A stretch of 64,000 nucleotides of DNA from Warburgia ugandensis (lineage: Eukaryota > Streptophyta > Magnoliopsida > Canellales > Canellaceae), in the NCBI GenBank assembly GCA_035236585.1, contig CP141132.1:82757777-82821776 (forward strand). The letters are read 5' to 3'. Each line of letters begins with the position of its first letter. Position 1 is the stretch's first letter. The notes beneath the pieces were generated by a model that worked only from the letters and a program-made list of their open reading frames with translations, was not told the origin of the DNA and made no database searches. The position numbers and the translations under genes are program-made. Shown in pieces: positions 1 to 9,866 of the stretch.

Positions 1-301
1 TTATATTAAAATATAAGATGGTTCAGCTGGAACTGTCTTATATTACATTTAGTCCTATAATATTACAAGTTACTTTCTGCTAAAGTGGATTCACTTCAAA
101 ATGCCTACCCGTCCTTGTAGTGGATTCACTTTCTCCCCCTTTTCTTTCAAATGAAAAAAGTTTTAAATATTGTGGGAAGAAATGGCGCTCAAATTTCGGC
201 AACCTCTTTAACGCATTTTCCCTCTATTAAAGGCTCTCTTCTTGCCTTCATTTTCCACTCGTCCCCTTCTTTCCCTGAATTCTTAGTGCTTTCAATCAAA
301 A

Positions 302-983
302 ATGGGAAAACAAGATCAAATCACAAGCCTTGAAATCAACGAACCCCTCCCAAAACTTCAGAAAACCAACCAAAATGTCGTATCCACAAGTTCTCCAAAC
401 CTTCTCTTTCTTTTGAGGGTAAAAAGGCTCTTTGAGAATGCCAATTTGCCTTCAAAAGGTTCTCCTCTCTCAGCAGGATATGATCTTTCAAGGTAATGTA
501 TGCTTTAATCCATCTGGGTATTAGTGATTTTGAGCAATGCCCATCTCAATCTTCCATCGTTTGTTTATTTTCTAGTTCTGTGTCAACAACCATCCCCGCC
601 AGAGGAAAAGCCCTTGTTCTTACCAATTTAAGCATAGGAATACCCGAAGGAACCTATGCTCGCATAGGTATGTGCTCGAAATAGAAAACCTTTTGATGCG
701 TTTGATGATATACTCATGGACGAGCTTGTTATTTGCAGCGCCGATATTTGGTCTGTCTTGGAAGCATTCGATCGATGTTGGTGCAGGCGTGATTGACGCC
801 GATTATAGAGGTTCAGTGGATGTGATTTTTTTCAACCATTCTGATGTTAATTTTGATGTGAAGCAAGGAGATCGGATTGCTTAGTTGATCATTGAGAGGA
901 TAATGACGCCCGAGGTTTTGGAAGTTAAAGATCTTGATGCTACGACGAGAGGCATGGGAGGATTTGGATCTACAGGAGTCTGA
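302..983 (+). pseudogene. DUT: dUTP diphosphatase (dUTPase) pseudogene, three exons with introns retained
   Basis: dUTPase hydrolyses dUTP to dUMP and pyrophosphate, keeping uracil out of DNA and supplying dUMP for dTMP synthesis. Exons read 302-492, 576-667 and 739-983 with GT-AG introns, and the joined frame would be 175 codons, normal for plants. Trimeric dUTPase motifs are visible: LSAGYDL (motif 1), GVIDADYRG (motif 3) and [10 protein letters not shown] (motif 5). Two faults argue against function. Motif 2, normally PRSGLA, reads PIFGLS and loses the conserved Arg and Ser. A TAG at 882-884 replaces the Gln of RIAQLII in motif 4 and cuts off motif 5. Retained introns show a genomic copy, not a retrocopy. 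It sits between the repeat blocks of a hAT-like element, so transposon capture is the likely origin. Confidence 0.88.
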
Positions 984-1087
984 GTAGTCGTCCATGTAGC
1001 AGTTACTTAATCATCTATGTTGGCTCTTTTATTTTTTTTGTCTTTATTTGGAAGGATGATTCATTGGAGGACTTCTATCAAATGTAA

Positions 1088-1339
1088 TATAGGACGGTTA
1101 CTAAGTGTAATATAGGACGGTTCATCTCATAACCGTCCTATAAAACGTAACATATAGGACGGTTATTTCACAACCGTCTTATAAAACGTCATATATAGGA
1201 CGGTTATTTCACAACCGTCCTATAAAACGTAACATATAGGACGGTTATTTCAAAACCATCCTATAAAACGTAACATAACCCTCCTATAAAAGTATAAAAC
1301 TCATATCATATAGGACGGTTGAAAAATAACCATCTTATG
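1088..1339. repeat. Tandem hairpin array of TATAGGACGGTT / AACCGTCCTATA units
   Basis: About five units of roughly 40 bp. Each pairs TATAGGACGGTT with AACCGTCCTATA across a loop of about 7 bases (ATTTCAC), with spacers like AAACGTAACA between units. Each unit can fold into a 12-bp stem on either strand. Related but more diverged units fill the middle of the hAT element at 8971-9858, so these are internal repeats of that element family. Confidence 0.8.
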
Positions 1340-1417
1340 TTTTGTGGTTGTGTTCGCTTAATGGCTCCATCCACTTGGGAGCAGTTTTTTTACCAAGTCG
1401 TAATAAGAAAATAAAGT

Positions 1418-1651
1418 CGTGTTATGTCGTATCGTGTCGTGTCATTTCGTGTCTTGTATCCAACACGACTCAGTCAATAATCATGTTACACAGGTCATGT
1501 CGTGTCATTTTTTTAAGAACCGGGTTATATACGAGTCATAAGTTTTTGACACGACTATTAATCGTGTCGTGTTCGTGTCAACCCATAACTCTAATCGGGT
1601 CGTGTTCGTGTTGCCACAAACACGACCCGTCAACCCGAATTGGCACCCCTA
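1418..1651. repeat. hAT-like subterminal region and right terminal inverted repeat
   Basis: Dense in GTCGTGT, ACACGAC and GGGTCGTGTTCGTGT words in both orientations, as in hAT subterminal regions where transposase-binding motifs cluster. It ends in the TIR-like GGCACCCCTA. Similarity to 9690-9858 is clear by eye and supports common family membership. Confidence 0.6.
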
Positions 1652-2452
1652 TTTGCGCCTAGTGTTAACGTCTATAACTATGCTATCATTCATAAGGTTG
1701 CATTTGACTTAGTGGGCCATAGTCGTAAACTCTCAATGATTGGATGATCTAGGCACTGTTTTCTTTAGGCGTAAAATTTAGTGTCAAAGGTTCACCATCC
1801 AATGCGTTAGCGGACTATTCTCTTTACGGCCTTAGTAGGTAAGCTGTTAGGTTTACTTTGGAAATTACAACCAAGTTACTGCCTACTATACGAGCATAGC
1901 CCAGATAGTAGGGGCAACATAATCAATGCAGATCTTCGTAAATCTGGACCCACCTGGATTTGTAGACGTTCATACACATACTGAGAGCAAATGAAAAGAA
2001 AAAAAGGGACATATAGATCACTACCCAAAATGAAATAAAAACATGTTAGCCGTATTTCTTCATGCCAATTATCGCAAATAAATATCCAAGTGGACAGAAC
2101 GATGGGGTATTTTGAAAGCATGGAAAAAAAGGGAGCTTATATGAAGCATGTGAGAACTAAAAACACCAAAAAATACCTTACTGCCATATGATATAGAAAA
2201 GAGCACTGGAATGTAAGATTCTATGAAAGCTTCCGCATGCATATTGATAATCAGATCCGAAATTCAGTAAGCTCAATTAAGGCCTTTGAAGAGAAACGAC
2301 AAAGAGACTACAGCCATATTACGGTCGATGTGGCAGCCTTCAATGATCACTTCAACACCAAAAGTTTGCTTGGGTTGATGGAGGCAACAGTATTTGCAGT
2401 TCGTGTCCAACCGATGAGAGACCTTTCGACTGTTTCGGGACAAGTATTGCTC
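1652..2452. other. Downstream flank of the Gag1-like gene; no gene seen
   Basis: No coding similarity recognised on either strand. Part of it, up to 2452, must be the 3' untranslated region and terminator of the minus-strand gene that stops at 2453-2455. Its transcript end cannot be placed from the sequence alone. Confidence 0.4.
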
Positions 2453-4872
2453 TAATCATACATCCCTTCCTGCTCCCAAATATCCACAAGAAAGTCCACC
2501 ATTTCCTGCAAGTAAAATGCGATTTGCAGCAATCAACAACTACCAGAACTGTTCATATAAAAGGCAACTATAACACTGTTGGAGGAAAGAAGAGCCTTAC
2601 AGGGAGTGGAATCGGCTGAGGAAAGGGCTTGTTGGTCCCAAGTAAACTATCGTACGTTGCATTCCAGCTGAAACATGAAGATTCATCTAAGGATTTACAG
2701 ACGTACTTATTAATCAAAAGCCTAGTACAGTGAAGAGTAATCGCCAAACTACCAAACTACAGAACCATCCTTCCTTCTGTGGTTATAGTCATTCCCAGAT
2801 TTTAAAAAAAAGAAGGTTCAACGGATTTACTCCGACCATAGCAAGTTGACTCAGGCTGAACAGGTACATAATCAATGCCCCAAACTTCAGAGTCGCACGC
2901 ATTAATACCGAGATTTTTCCACGAATTTGTAATGACGTCAGGTTGGAGTTTACAAAAATAAGATTTCAAGCTGACTAACAAACATAAGGATACAGGATGG
3001 AGGATAACTCCGAGTAGCGGATCAGTCTTTTCACTACAAACCTGTCTGGGTTTGGCATAGCAAACCCAAAAATCTCCAAAAACTCCTCAAAATTGAGAAC
3101 TCATTAGCTTGTCCAGTTAGAGCTTGATTCACTATTTAAATCATAGTCGCCGACATTGGTACCATACCAGACAGTATGCCGGTAATACCGGGTTCCAGTC
3201 CGAAAACTGGTATAAAAATGGGGTAATATAGGTCCAGAACAACAGGCCAACACCAGTGCATAACAAACATAAGGGCCAATATGAATCATGCCGGTCAGTA
3301 CTTGCATTTCGTTCTGGTATTGACCAGAAAACTGAAAGTACATTTTTCATTTTTGTTTTGCCTCAAATGGCCTCAACTAAACTATGTTTTAACAATAATG
3401 AAGGGGTAAACTAGTCATTGCATTAAGCGGGCTTATTTGGTGAAAGAACCACTCTTTCCCCCTTTCCCCCTAGAGGAACCCTGAACCTCACGGCAATAGA
3501 AAGAAGACATTATCTAGTGGCAAGTGCTTTTCATTAAAACGAAAGGAGTGAAATACACACAAATCCGACCAAGAGGCATCTGGATTTGGACTTTGAGAAG
3601 TGTTTGCCACCCTTGCAACTGTAACAGTTCCAGCGAAGAAGATGATCTTCGATTTTTTGTCAAAATCAGGTAGAAAGGAATGTATACATGCAAGTTCAAC
3701 CAATATGCATCTGGTTTTGCTAGATTTTGTTAAATTTCAGCTGAGATTTTGAAGTTTATTTACACCTGCAATTCTATTGACGCAGTTCCAGCAAAGAAGA
3801 CAATGAGATTGTGCTCTTATCTTTATTTTTTGTAAAGTCATGATGAAAGTACTGTTTGTCATGCAAAAACTACCCAGGTGTTTCTGTTTTTGCATGTTTT
3901 TGTAATCTTTTTGGGGAGTTCTTGAAGATCTTGCGCCTCTGCAAAGGGGACACATAGTTTCCCTAAGTTTTTGCACATGTATGAATTTTTGAGAAATTTT
4001 CCTATTTTTTGAAATTTTAATTATTTTTAATTGGTAGCGGTCCGGTGCTGCTTATACTGCCAGTATATACCAGTTTGAGGCCCAGGCCGCTATGATGACT
4101 GATACGGGATTAACAACTAAGATTTAAATCCATAGAGTTTACAGCTAAACCAAGTCCACTTGGCTGACTTCTAAATCTAGCAAGTTTTTGAAATTAGCTA
4201 GTGAAAAGCATAGAGCCAAAGATTGCTTGACACCAGCAGACAAGAACACCTAGCTGTAGGAAGTTTTAATTATTAATCTAATTAATTTACATGTTAAAGG
4301 AGTGATCAAACTGATTTGGCCTTCATAGAAGTCGTATGCACAAATGCTCTGCTTCCTGCAATAATTCCCACATATACCAAAACGTGAAAACACCATACCT
4401 TAACCTGGGTTCTCGAACCTGCTGTATGCGGTTCTCTGACCTACTGTTTCCAATCCATTGCTGCCTAGTCTGACTCCAGAGAAGAAGACCTGTGGTACAC
4501 TCTTACAAATTATACTATAATCCTGTAGTATAAACCTGTAAGCATAACAAAATCAACACAAAACCAAAGAAGAAATTTAAACTTGCCATGATTAACGAAT
4601 TCAGGGGGGTTGCTGGTACCGGCTACTCCACTTTGGGGGTCAAGGGCTTGGTTTGATGTGCTAATTGATGAAATGCTTCTCTGAGACTGAACGCCGCTGT
4701 TATCCATCTCATATGTGCTGGTGCTCCAAAAATCCTCAGATATACTAGTTTTATTGACAGAACGTCCTTGGATTTTCAGACCCTTCGACGGTTCATCCAC
4801 AGCAATAATTGGAGTGGACTTGGTACAGCATCCAAGACAACCACTGCTCTGTTGCAAATCAGGTTGAACCAT
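2453..4872 (-). CDS. Gag1-like clamp domain (DUF4050) family protein, four exons, apparently intact
   Basis: Complement of exons 4587-4872, 4399-4489, 2601-2667 and 2453-2506, 498 nt in frame, 165 residues plus stop. Landmarks in order: a Cys-rich SSGCLGCC (residues 9-16), VDEPSKGLKIQGRSV, SEDFWSTSTYEMDNS, the Ser-rich VQSQRSISSISTSNQ, EFVNHG, LLLWSQTRQQWIGN, SWNATYDSLLGTNKPFP and the C-terminal EMVDFLVDIWEQEGMYD. This order is a conserved plant family whose C-terminal half is the Gag1-like clamp domain, named after a fission yeast protein; the molecular role in plants is not established to my knowledge. Splice sites are GTAAGG, GTATGG and one GC donor (GCAAGT, 4581-4586). The start is uncertain: the ATG at 4870-4872 keeps the frame, but an acceptor-like CAACAG at 4849-4854 could join an upstream exon to AGCAGTGG. 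No stop or frameshift was seen. Confidence 0.82.
3145..4085. repeat. Possible TIR-bounded insertion in the large intron of the Gag1-like gene
   Basis: The 1731-bp intron (2668-4398) contains two similar segments in opposite orientation. About 3155-3190 reads TGGTACCATACCAGACAGTA, and the reverse complement of about 4050-4075 reads TGGTATATACTGGCAGTATA. Both are followed by ACCGG-containing sequence. This could be a degenerate non-autonomous DNA transposon that enlarged the intron. No target duplication was found and the ends are imprecise. Confidence 0.3.
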
Positions 4873-5252
4873 AGAAACGATTAGTACCAGCCCCCAAAAC
4901 ACCTAATTATGGAGCGAATTGCTAATATCAGTGCTCAAATAGAAACAAACACTTTTTGGACACCAGGTAAAATTAAGAATACTCTTTGGTTGGTCCAATG
5001 ACTCAAATTTCAACTACTTTGTACTCTTTGGTGGGTTTTAGAGACAGAAATACCTAATTTTACACAACCACCAACCAATAACAGGAGCCAGTTATTTTAA
5101 GATTAAGCATTAATCACCAAGCAGCAAAATATATGGTGTACAGCCTGTCGGGAAACAAAAAAACAAAAACCAGGTTTCATACTTAATTACATCCATCATC
5201 AGTGCAGGAATGAAAAATACAGTGTGATGCATCCAAAAGATTAAGCATATGT

Positions 5253-5399
5253 ATGGACGGGGCACTTTTCAGTATGAAGGGTGTGCCTTTGGAAGTAAAA
5301 AAGGAAAGGATAGAGGAGCTGGGATTTCCAGCAAAGCCAGACCAAGTATATTTGCCAGAAGGATTTGTCCTATACGAGATTTCTGAGTGTCCAACTTAA
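5253..5399 (+). CDS. Small reading frame or exon remnant, unrecognised
   Basis: ATG to TAA, 48 residues, starting MDGALFSMKGVPLEVKKERI and containing EELGFPAKPD and LPEGFVLYE. The composition looks like soluble protein, mixing charged and hydrophobic residues with several Pro-Gly turns, unlike the random low-complexity frames nearby. I do not recognise the family. It may be a fragment of a captured or processed gene. It is on the strand opposite the Gag1-like gene, about 380 bp upstream of its first exon. A chance frame is possible. Confidence 0.3.
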   Translation: MDGALFSMKGVPLEVKKERIEELGFPAKPDQVYLPEGFVLYEISECPT

Positions 5400-6072
5400 A
5401 ATTCCCCTAAATCATCTAAATGAGATCAAATCCTTCTATTTATTGAAATTCCAGTGGATCTGTACTCCAAGCAAGTATAAAACTAGCTGCACATCTGACA
5501 TAATGAAAGCTTTTAATAAGCTCAAGTGAAATATTTTGTAGGAAAGGTAGTCATCATCTTTGTATTGGTAACAACATTGGTCACAAACAAACATAATTCT
5601 GTTGCAGTGAAGTTGTCACATGGCAAAAGGAAAAAGTTCCCAAAAGAAAAACAATAACTTCACACCAGATTCCATGGAGATTTAATATGTTGGTGAAATG
5701 TAAGCATTTGAGTAATCCTCTACATGAGAATGTTCTGAAGGACTCTAAAAGCCATTCTCTAGTATTAGATCAATTTAGTCTAGAATCATCTTGGAGGCTG
5801 CTTTATGTCCAAAACCATCAGGTGGTTTGATCCAATACTATGATAAGTTAAAAAAATAAAACCTAAGAGCCGTAAGCAATAGAAAATGACAAAGATACCA
5901 TTCAGGCAACTAGGTGTTCATGTATATGCTTATAATGCCTACCTCTAGGTTAAGGTTCTTGGAGTCTCCTGAGATTTAGGTGAACACGCATACACAAATT
6001 GTATTGTGTTGTGATCCTAGATGATATACTACCACCCAGCATATGCACCTTCATTACTAATCTTGTACATGC

Positions 6073-6094
6073 TTAGGGTTCGGGTTCAGGGTTT
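6073..6094 (+). repeat. Short interstitial telomere-like motif
   Basis: Reads TTAGGG, TTCGGG, TTCAGGG, TTT in succession, about 22 bp, in otherwise ordinary low-copy DNA. It uses the same TTCAGGG variant that dominates the window's right end. At this length chance is possible. Confidence 0.45.
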
Positions 6095-6268
6095 ACTAAA
6101 GGGCTTTCCAGAACTAGGAAAACATTTTTATCCAAGATACCATTACTGTAACATGCAGGCATATACTAGTGAATTGCAAGATGTGATTGTATTGCATTTT
6201 TATTCTAGGTTACAAGGTGCTATATTTATATACGCTAAACGAAGGCAGCAATTCTAGGTAACAATAAT

Positions 6269-6402
6269 TGTTGACCACGTATAATTAAGGAGATTTGATT
6301 TCCTTGATGAGTAGGTGACAGATTACATCCCTTAACTCAGGAAGTGCATCCCATGTTCTGTGTGGATCTCAGATTAGGTGGAGATCTTCTAGATGTTTCT
6401 CA
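6269..6402 (-). repeat. Copia 3' LTR
   Basis: Begins TGTTGACCACG on the plus strand and ends AGATGTTTCTCA. It matches 16445-16595 nearly throughout, apart from a 17-bp internal duplication in the other copy. Confidence 0.8.
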
Positions 6403-6429
6403 ACTCTCCCTCTCAAGATGGTGAATAGA

Positions 6430-8962
6430 TATTTATCATTTACTATTTGTCTACAATCATCCCATAGGACTTGTTATCTATCCCCTTTGTCAATATATCA
6501 GCAAGTTGCTTCTTCGTAGGAACATATGGCGTGCAAATCTCCCCTCACTCTATCTTCTCCTTGATAAAGTGCTTGTCGATCTCTATGTGTTTGTTTATAT
6601 CATGTTATGCTGGATTATGCACTATAGTTGCCTTGTTGTTGCAATATAACTCCATAGGGCCTTCAATTAGAATCTTAAGTTTTTCAATATAATTTTTATC
6701 CTTAGTAACTCACACACTCCCATTGTCATTGCTCTAAATTCAGCTTCTGCACTAGAGCAAGACACAACCTTCTATTTCTTACTTTACCACGAGATCGGGT
6801 CGTCCTCAAAAGAATGCATAATAACCTGTGGTGGACCTCTTACCAATGACAGATCTATGCCCAATCTGAGTTTGTGTAGATTTCTACTTCCATACTCTCT
6901 TGCTTAGAATATAAAATACCTTTGACGGGACATGATTTGAGATATTTTAATATTTTGTAAACAGCCTCCATATTTTAATATTTTGAGCAAGAATTAGCTC
7001 ACTAGCCCTACTGCAAATGCTATCTCTGACCTTGTATGCAATAGATATATCAGTTTCCCTAGTAATCAATGGTATTGTCTTTTATCTACCACCTCCTCTG
7101 GTCTCAGTTGGAGTACTTACTGGTTTTTCCCCATAAAGCCCGCATCCTTAATAGATTAAATGCATACTTCCTTTGGGAAATGAAGATTCCTTGTTTGGAC
7201 TAGGCTACCTCAATTTGCAAGAAATATTTCAAGGCTACTAGGTCCTTCACTTGGAATTCGCGGGCCATCCTTTCCTTTAGAGTAATCATGCCATCTATAT
7301 CATCTCTTGTGACTACAATATCATCCACGTGTACAATTAGCATAACAATTTTTCCAATTTTGTTGTGTTTGATAAACAAAGTATGGTCTTCCTAACTTTG
7401 GTGATAGCCACTATTCAACACGAATCTAACAAACCTTCCAAACCATGCCCTGAATGACTGCTTTAAGCCGTATAGAACCTTCTTTAGTTGAAACACTTTG
7501 CTGTTGTTTTTCTCATTTCGTACTTCCATATAAACCTCTTCTTCTAGCTCTCCATGTACGACAGCATTCTACACATCATATTGATAGAGTTTCCAATCCT
7601 TATTCGCGGCACGAGATAGCAGAATTTTGATGGTTTTAAGTTTGGCAACTGGTGCAAATGTGTCAAAGTAGTATATTCCTTGAGTTTGAGTAAAGCCCTT
7701 TGCAACTAGCCTTACCTTATATCTTTCTAAAGTTCGATCAGTCTTGTACTTGATTGAGAATACATATTTACAACCTATAGCTCTTTTTTTCATTCGACAA
7801 ATTTGTAAGCACCTATGTCTGAATTCGCTTTAGTGCATCCAACTCTTCCTGAGCAGCCTGCTGCCACTTTTTTCTGCCTAAGAGCCTCATGGATATACCT
7901 TGGTAAGGAAACTTCCATTAGCTGAGTAGCATAGGCCTTAACTGCTGGAGATAGCTTATGATATGAGACATAATGAGTGGGTGCTGAGATGAGGTAACCC
8001 TTGTAGCCTTTATCCATTATGGAGTGCCCCAAGAAAACACATTTGATGGCCCCAGGAGCAAGCTTACTCCTATCCACCGAGTACTGTGTACAAAACAAAC
8101 ATATTCGAAAATTTTTTAGAGGAAGATTGGCTGAAGGAAAGATCTGACTCAATTTAGCATGAGGAGAGTCAAACTGTAGAACACAATTAAGGAGCAAATT
8201 GATTAAATGGGCAACTGTTAGGACTGCATCTCCCCATAGATAAGTGGTATATTTTGAGAAAAGAGTAGGCTGCAAGACCTATTTTTCCTTTCAGCTAAGC
8301 CATTTTGAGAGGGTGTATAAGCACAAGACATTTAATGGACTATACCTTTTGCAGTAAATAGTTTTTTTCATTTCAAATCCGGTATAGTCACCACCTTGAT
8401 CACTTTGCAGATTTCTGATTTTTGAATTGAAGTGTGTTTCAAAAATGTTTACAAAGCTATATAAGGTATTTGAGACCTCAGATTTGCCTTTTAGGAGGTA
8501 GAGTCATGTGTGCCTAGTGCACTCATCAATGAAAGAAACAACGTACCCCACACATTAGAATGCACCATGGAGAAAGGAATTGCAGTTTTAGTATCATTAG
8601 AATGATAGGTTACATGTTGATGTTTAGTCATTTCACAAGGTTCACAGCTAAACTCACTTGCCCAAACTTTTCTAGCAAGATCAGGAAACATATGACATAA
8701 GGTTTGAAAAGAAGGATGACCTATAAGAGTACTAAATAGTCTAAGTGGATTTTGAGGCTGCTATATGTTGGGCTCTAGGAGATAGAGGGCACCTGATTCT
8801 CTAGCAAGACCACTCCTCATTGTGATTGGGTCCTACAAGAAAGAATCATCAATAGAAAAAAATACCAGCTTGTTAGTTCTCTTAGCTAACTTATGAATAG
8901 AGATTAGATTAACTACCAATTTCGGTACATGAAGTATAGAAGTGATCTATAGGCTTGGGTTA
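6430..8962 (-). pseudogene. Copia pol remnant: pre-integrase, integrase, reverse transcriptase, RNase H
   Basis: Read on the minus strand from 8962 downwards. A protease tail LHVPKLVVNLISIHK (about 8890-8935) is followed by the pre-integrase signature GHPSFQTLCHMFPDLARK and SCEPCEMTKHQ of the integrase zinc region (about 8630-8740). The integrase C-terminal part contains APGAIKCVFLGHS (about 8015-8055). The reverse transcriptase segment contains ERYKVRLVAKGFTQTQGI (about 7675-7730) and HVDD at about 7325-7336 in place of the family's YVDD. RNase H ends with HDINKHIEIDKHFIKEKIE (about 6545-6602). Several in-frame stops interrupt it, for example within the pre-integrase region near 8762 and 8835. 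Confidence 0.8.
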
Positions 8963-8970
8963 ATTCTTAT

Positions 8971-9858
8971 TATGGGAGGCAAAATATGACACGACACGAT
9001 AACACGACACAGATTTAGTGAGTTAGGGTCAAGTCTTATTGTGTTCGTGTCATTTTCGGGTTGACTCAAAAATGACACTCCAAAAATCGTGTCGTGTTCG
9101 GGTCAATCAATGTTGACCCGTTGTGTTAACCTATTTGACTCGCGCCCTATTAATCCATCATGTTGACCCATCTAACTCGCAACCTGTTAACCCATCATAT
9201 TGAAAATATAGAACAGTTTTTCAAAATACGGTCTTATATTCTAATAGGAATATATGACAATTTTCGAAAACCCGTCCTATATTCTTACGATTTTTGAAAA
9301 ATCATTAATATAGGACGGGTTTTCAAAAATCATCCTATATTCTTATGATTTTTGAAAAACATGATTTTTTTAAAACCATCAATATAGGACGGGTTTTGAA
9401 AAAGCGTCCCATATTATTACGATTTTTGAAAAATCATCAATATAGGACAGGTTTTCAAAAACTATCCTATATTCTTATGATTTTTGAAAAACCATCAATA
9501 TAAGATAAGTTTTCAAAAACGATCCTATATTCTTACAGGAATAAGGACAGGTTTTCAAAAACCATCCTATATTTTTGTAGGAACTTACGATTTTTTAAAA
9601 ACCATCTATATAATACAGTTTTTTAAAAACCGCCCTATATTCTTATAGGAAAACCATCCTATATTAGTTATTTTACATCCTTCTAATCATGTTACATGAG
9701 TCGTGCCGTGTTGACTCGTTTAATAATTGTGTCGTGTTCGAGTCACGAGTTCTTAACACAACTATTAATCAAGTTATGTTCATGTCGACCTATATACTCT
9801 AATGGGTCAATCTCGACACAACACGAATATAAGTTGCGAACACGATTTGCCACCTATA
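8971..9858. mobile_element. Complete non-autonomous hAT element with 8-bp target duplication
   Basis: Termini are TATGGGAGGCAAA (8971-8983) and TTTGCCACCTATA (9846-9858), matching as inverted repeats at 11 of 13 positions and of hAT form. The element is flanked by identical 8-bp copies of ATTCTTAT at 8963-8970 and 9859-9866, the hAT target-site length. Subterminal regions carry ACACGACACG and GTCGTGTTCG words in both orientations. The centre (about 9190-9665) holds hairpin-forming TATAGGACGGG repeats. No coding frame was seen, so it would need transposase in trans. It splits the Copia protease region, so it inserted after the Copia element. Confidence 0.85.
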
Positions 9859-9866
9859 ATTCTTAT

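Larger units (their letters stand above)
1..1651. mobile_element. Right part of a non-autonomous hAT-like element carrying a dUTPase pseudogene
   Basis: The right end reads ATTGGCACCCCTA (1639-1651), whose reverse complement TAGGGGTGCCAAT has the hAT terminal form TAGGGGTGNCAA. Inside it lies a GTCGTGT-rich subterminal region (about 1418-1638) that aligns by eye with the right subterminal region of the complete hAT element at 8971-9858; both contain variants of GACACGACTATTAATC followed by ACTCTAATSGGGTC. Further in are TATAGGACGGTT hairpin repeats at 1088-1339, and related repeats occur at 1-60. The dUTPase pseudogene lies between these two repeat zones, so the whole looks like a Pack-type hAT that captured a host gene. 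The left terminus is outside the window, so the 8-bp target duplication cannot be tested (the candidate right copy is 1652-1659, TTTGCGCC). Confidence 0.6.
4873..6268. other. Upstream flank of the Gag1-like gene; no named gene
   Basis: AT-rich non-coding DNA between the first exon of the minus-strand Gag1-like gene and the Copia LTR. It should contain that gene's promoter and possibly a 5' exon. The only coding-like stretch is the 48-codon frame at 5253-5399. Confidence 0.4.

Noticed and set aside
1088-1339. Regularly spaced palindromic repeats resembling a CRISPR array
   Set aside because: Spacers are near-identical, there are no cas genes, the context is plant, and the same repeats occur inside a hAT element.
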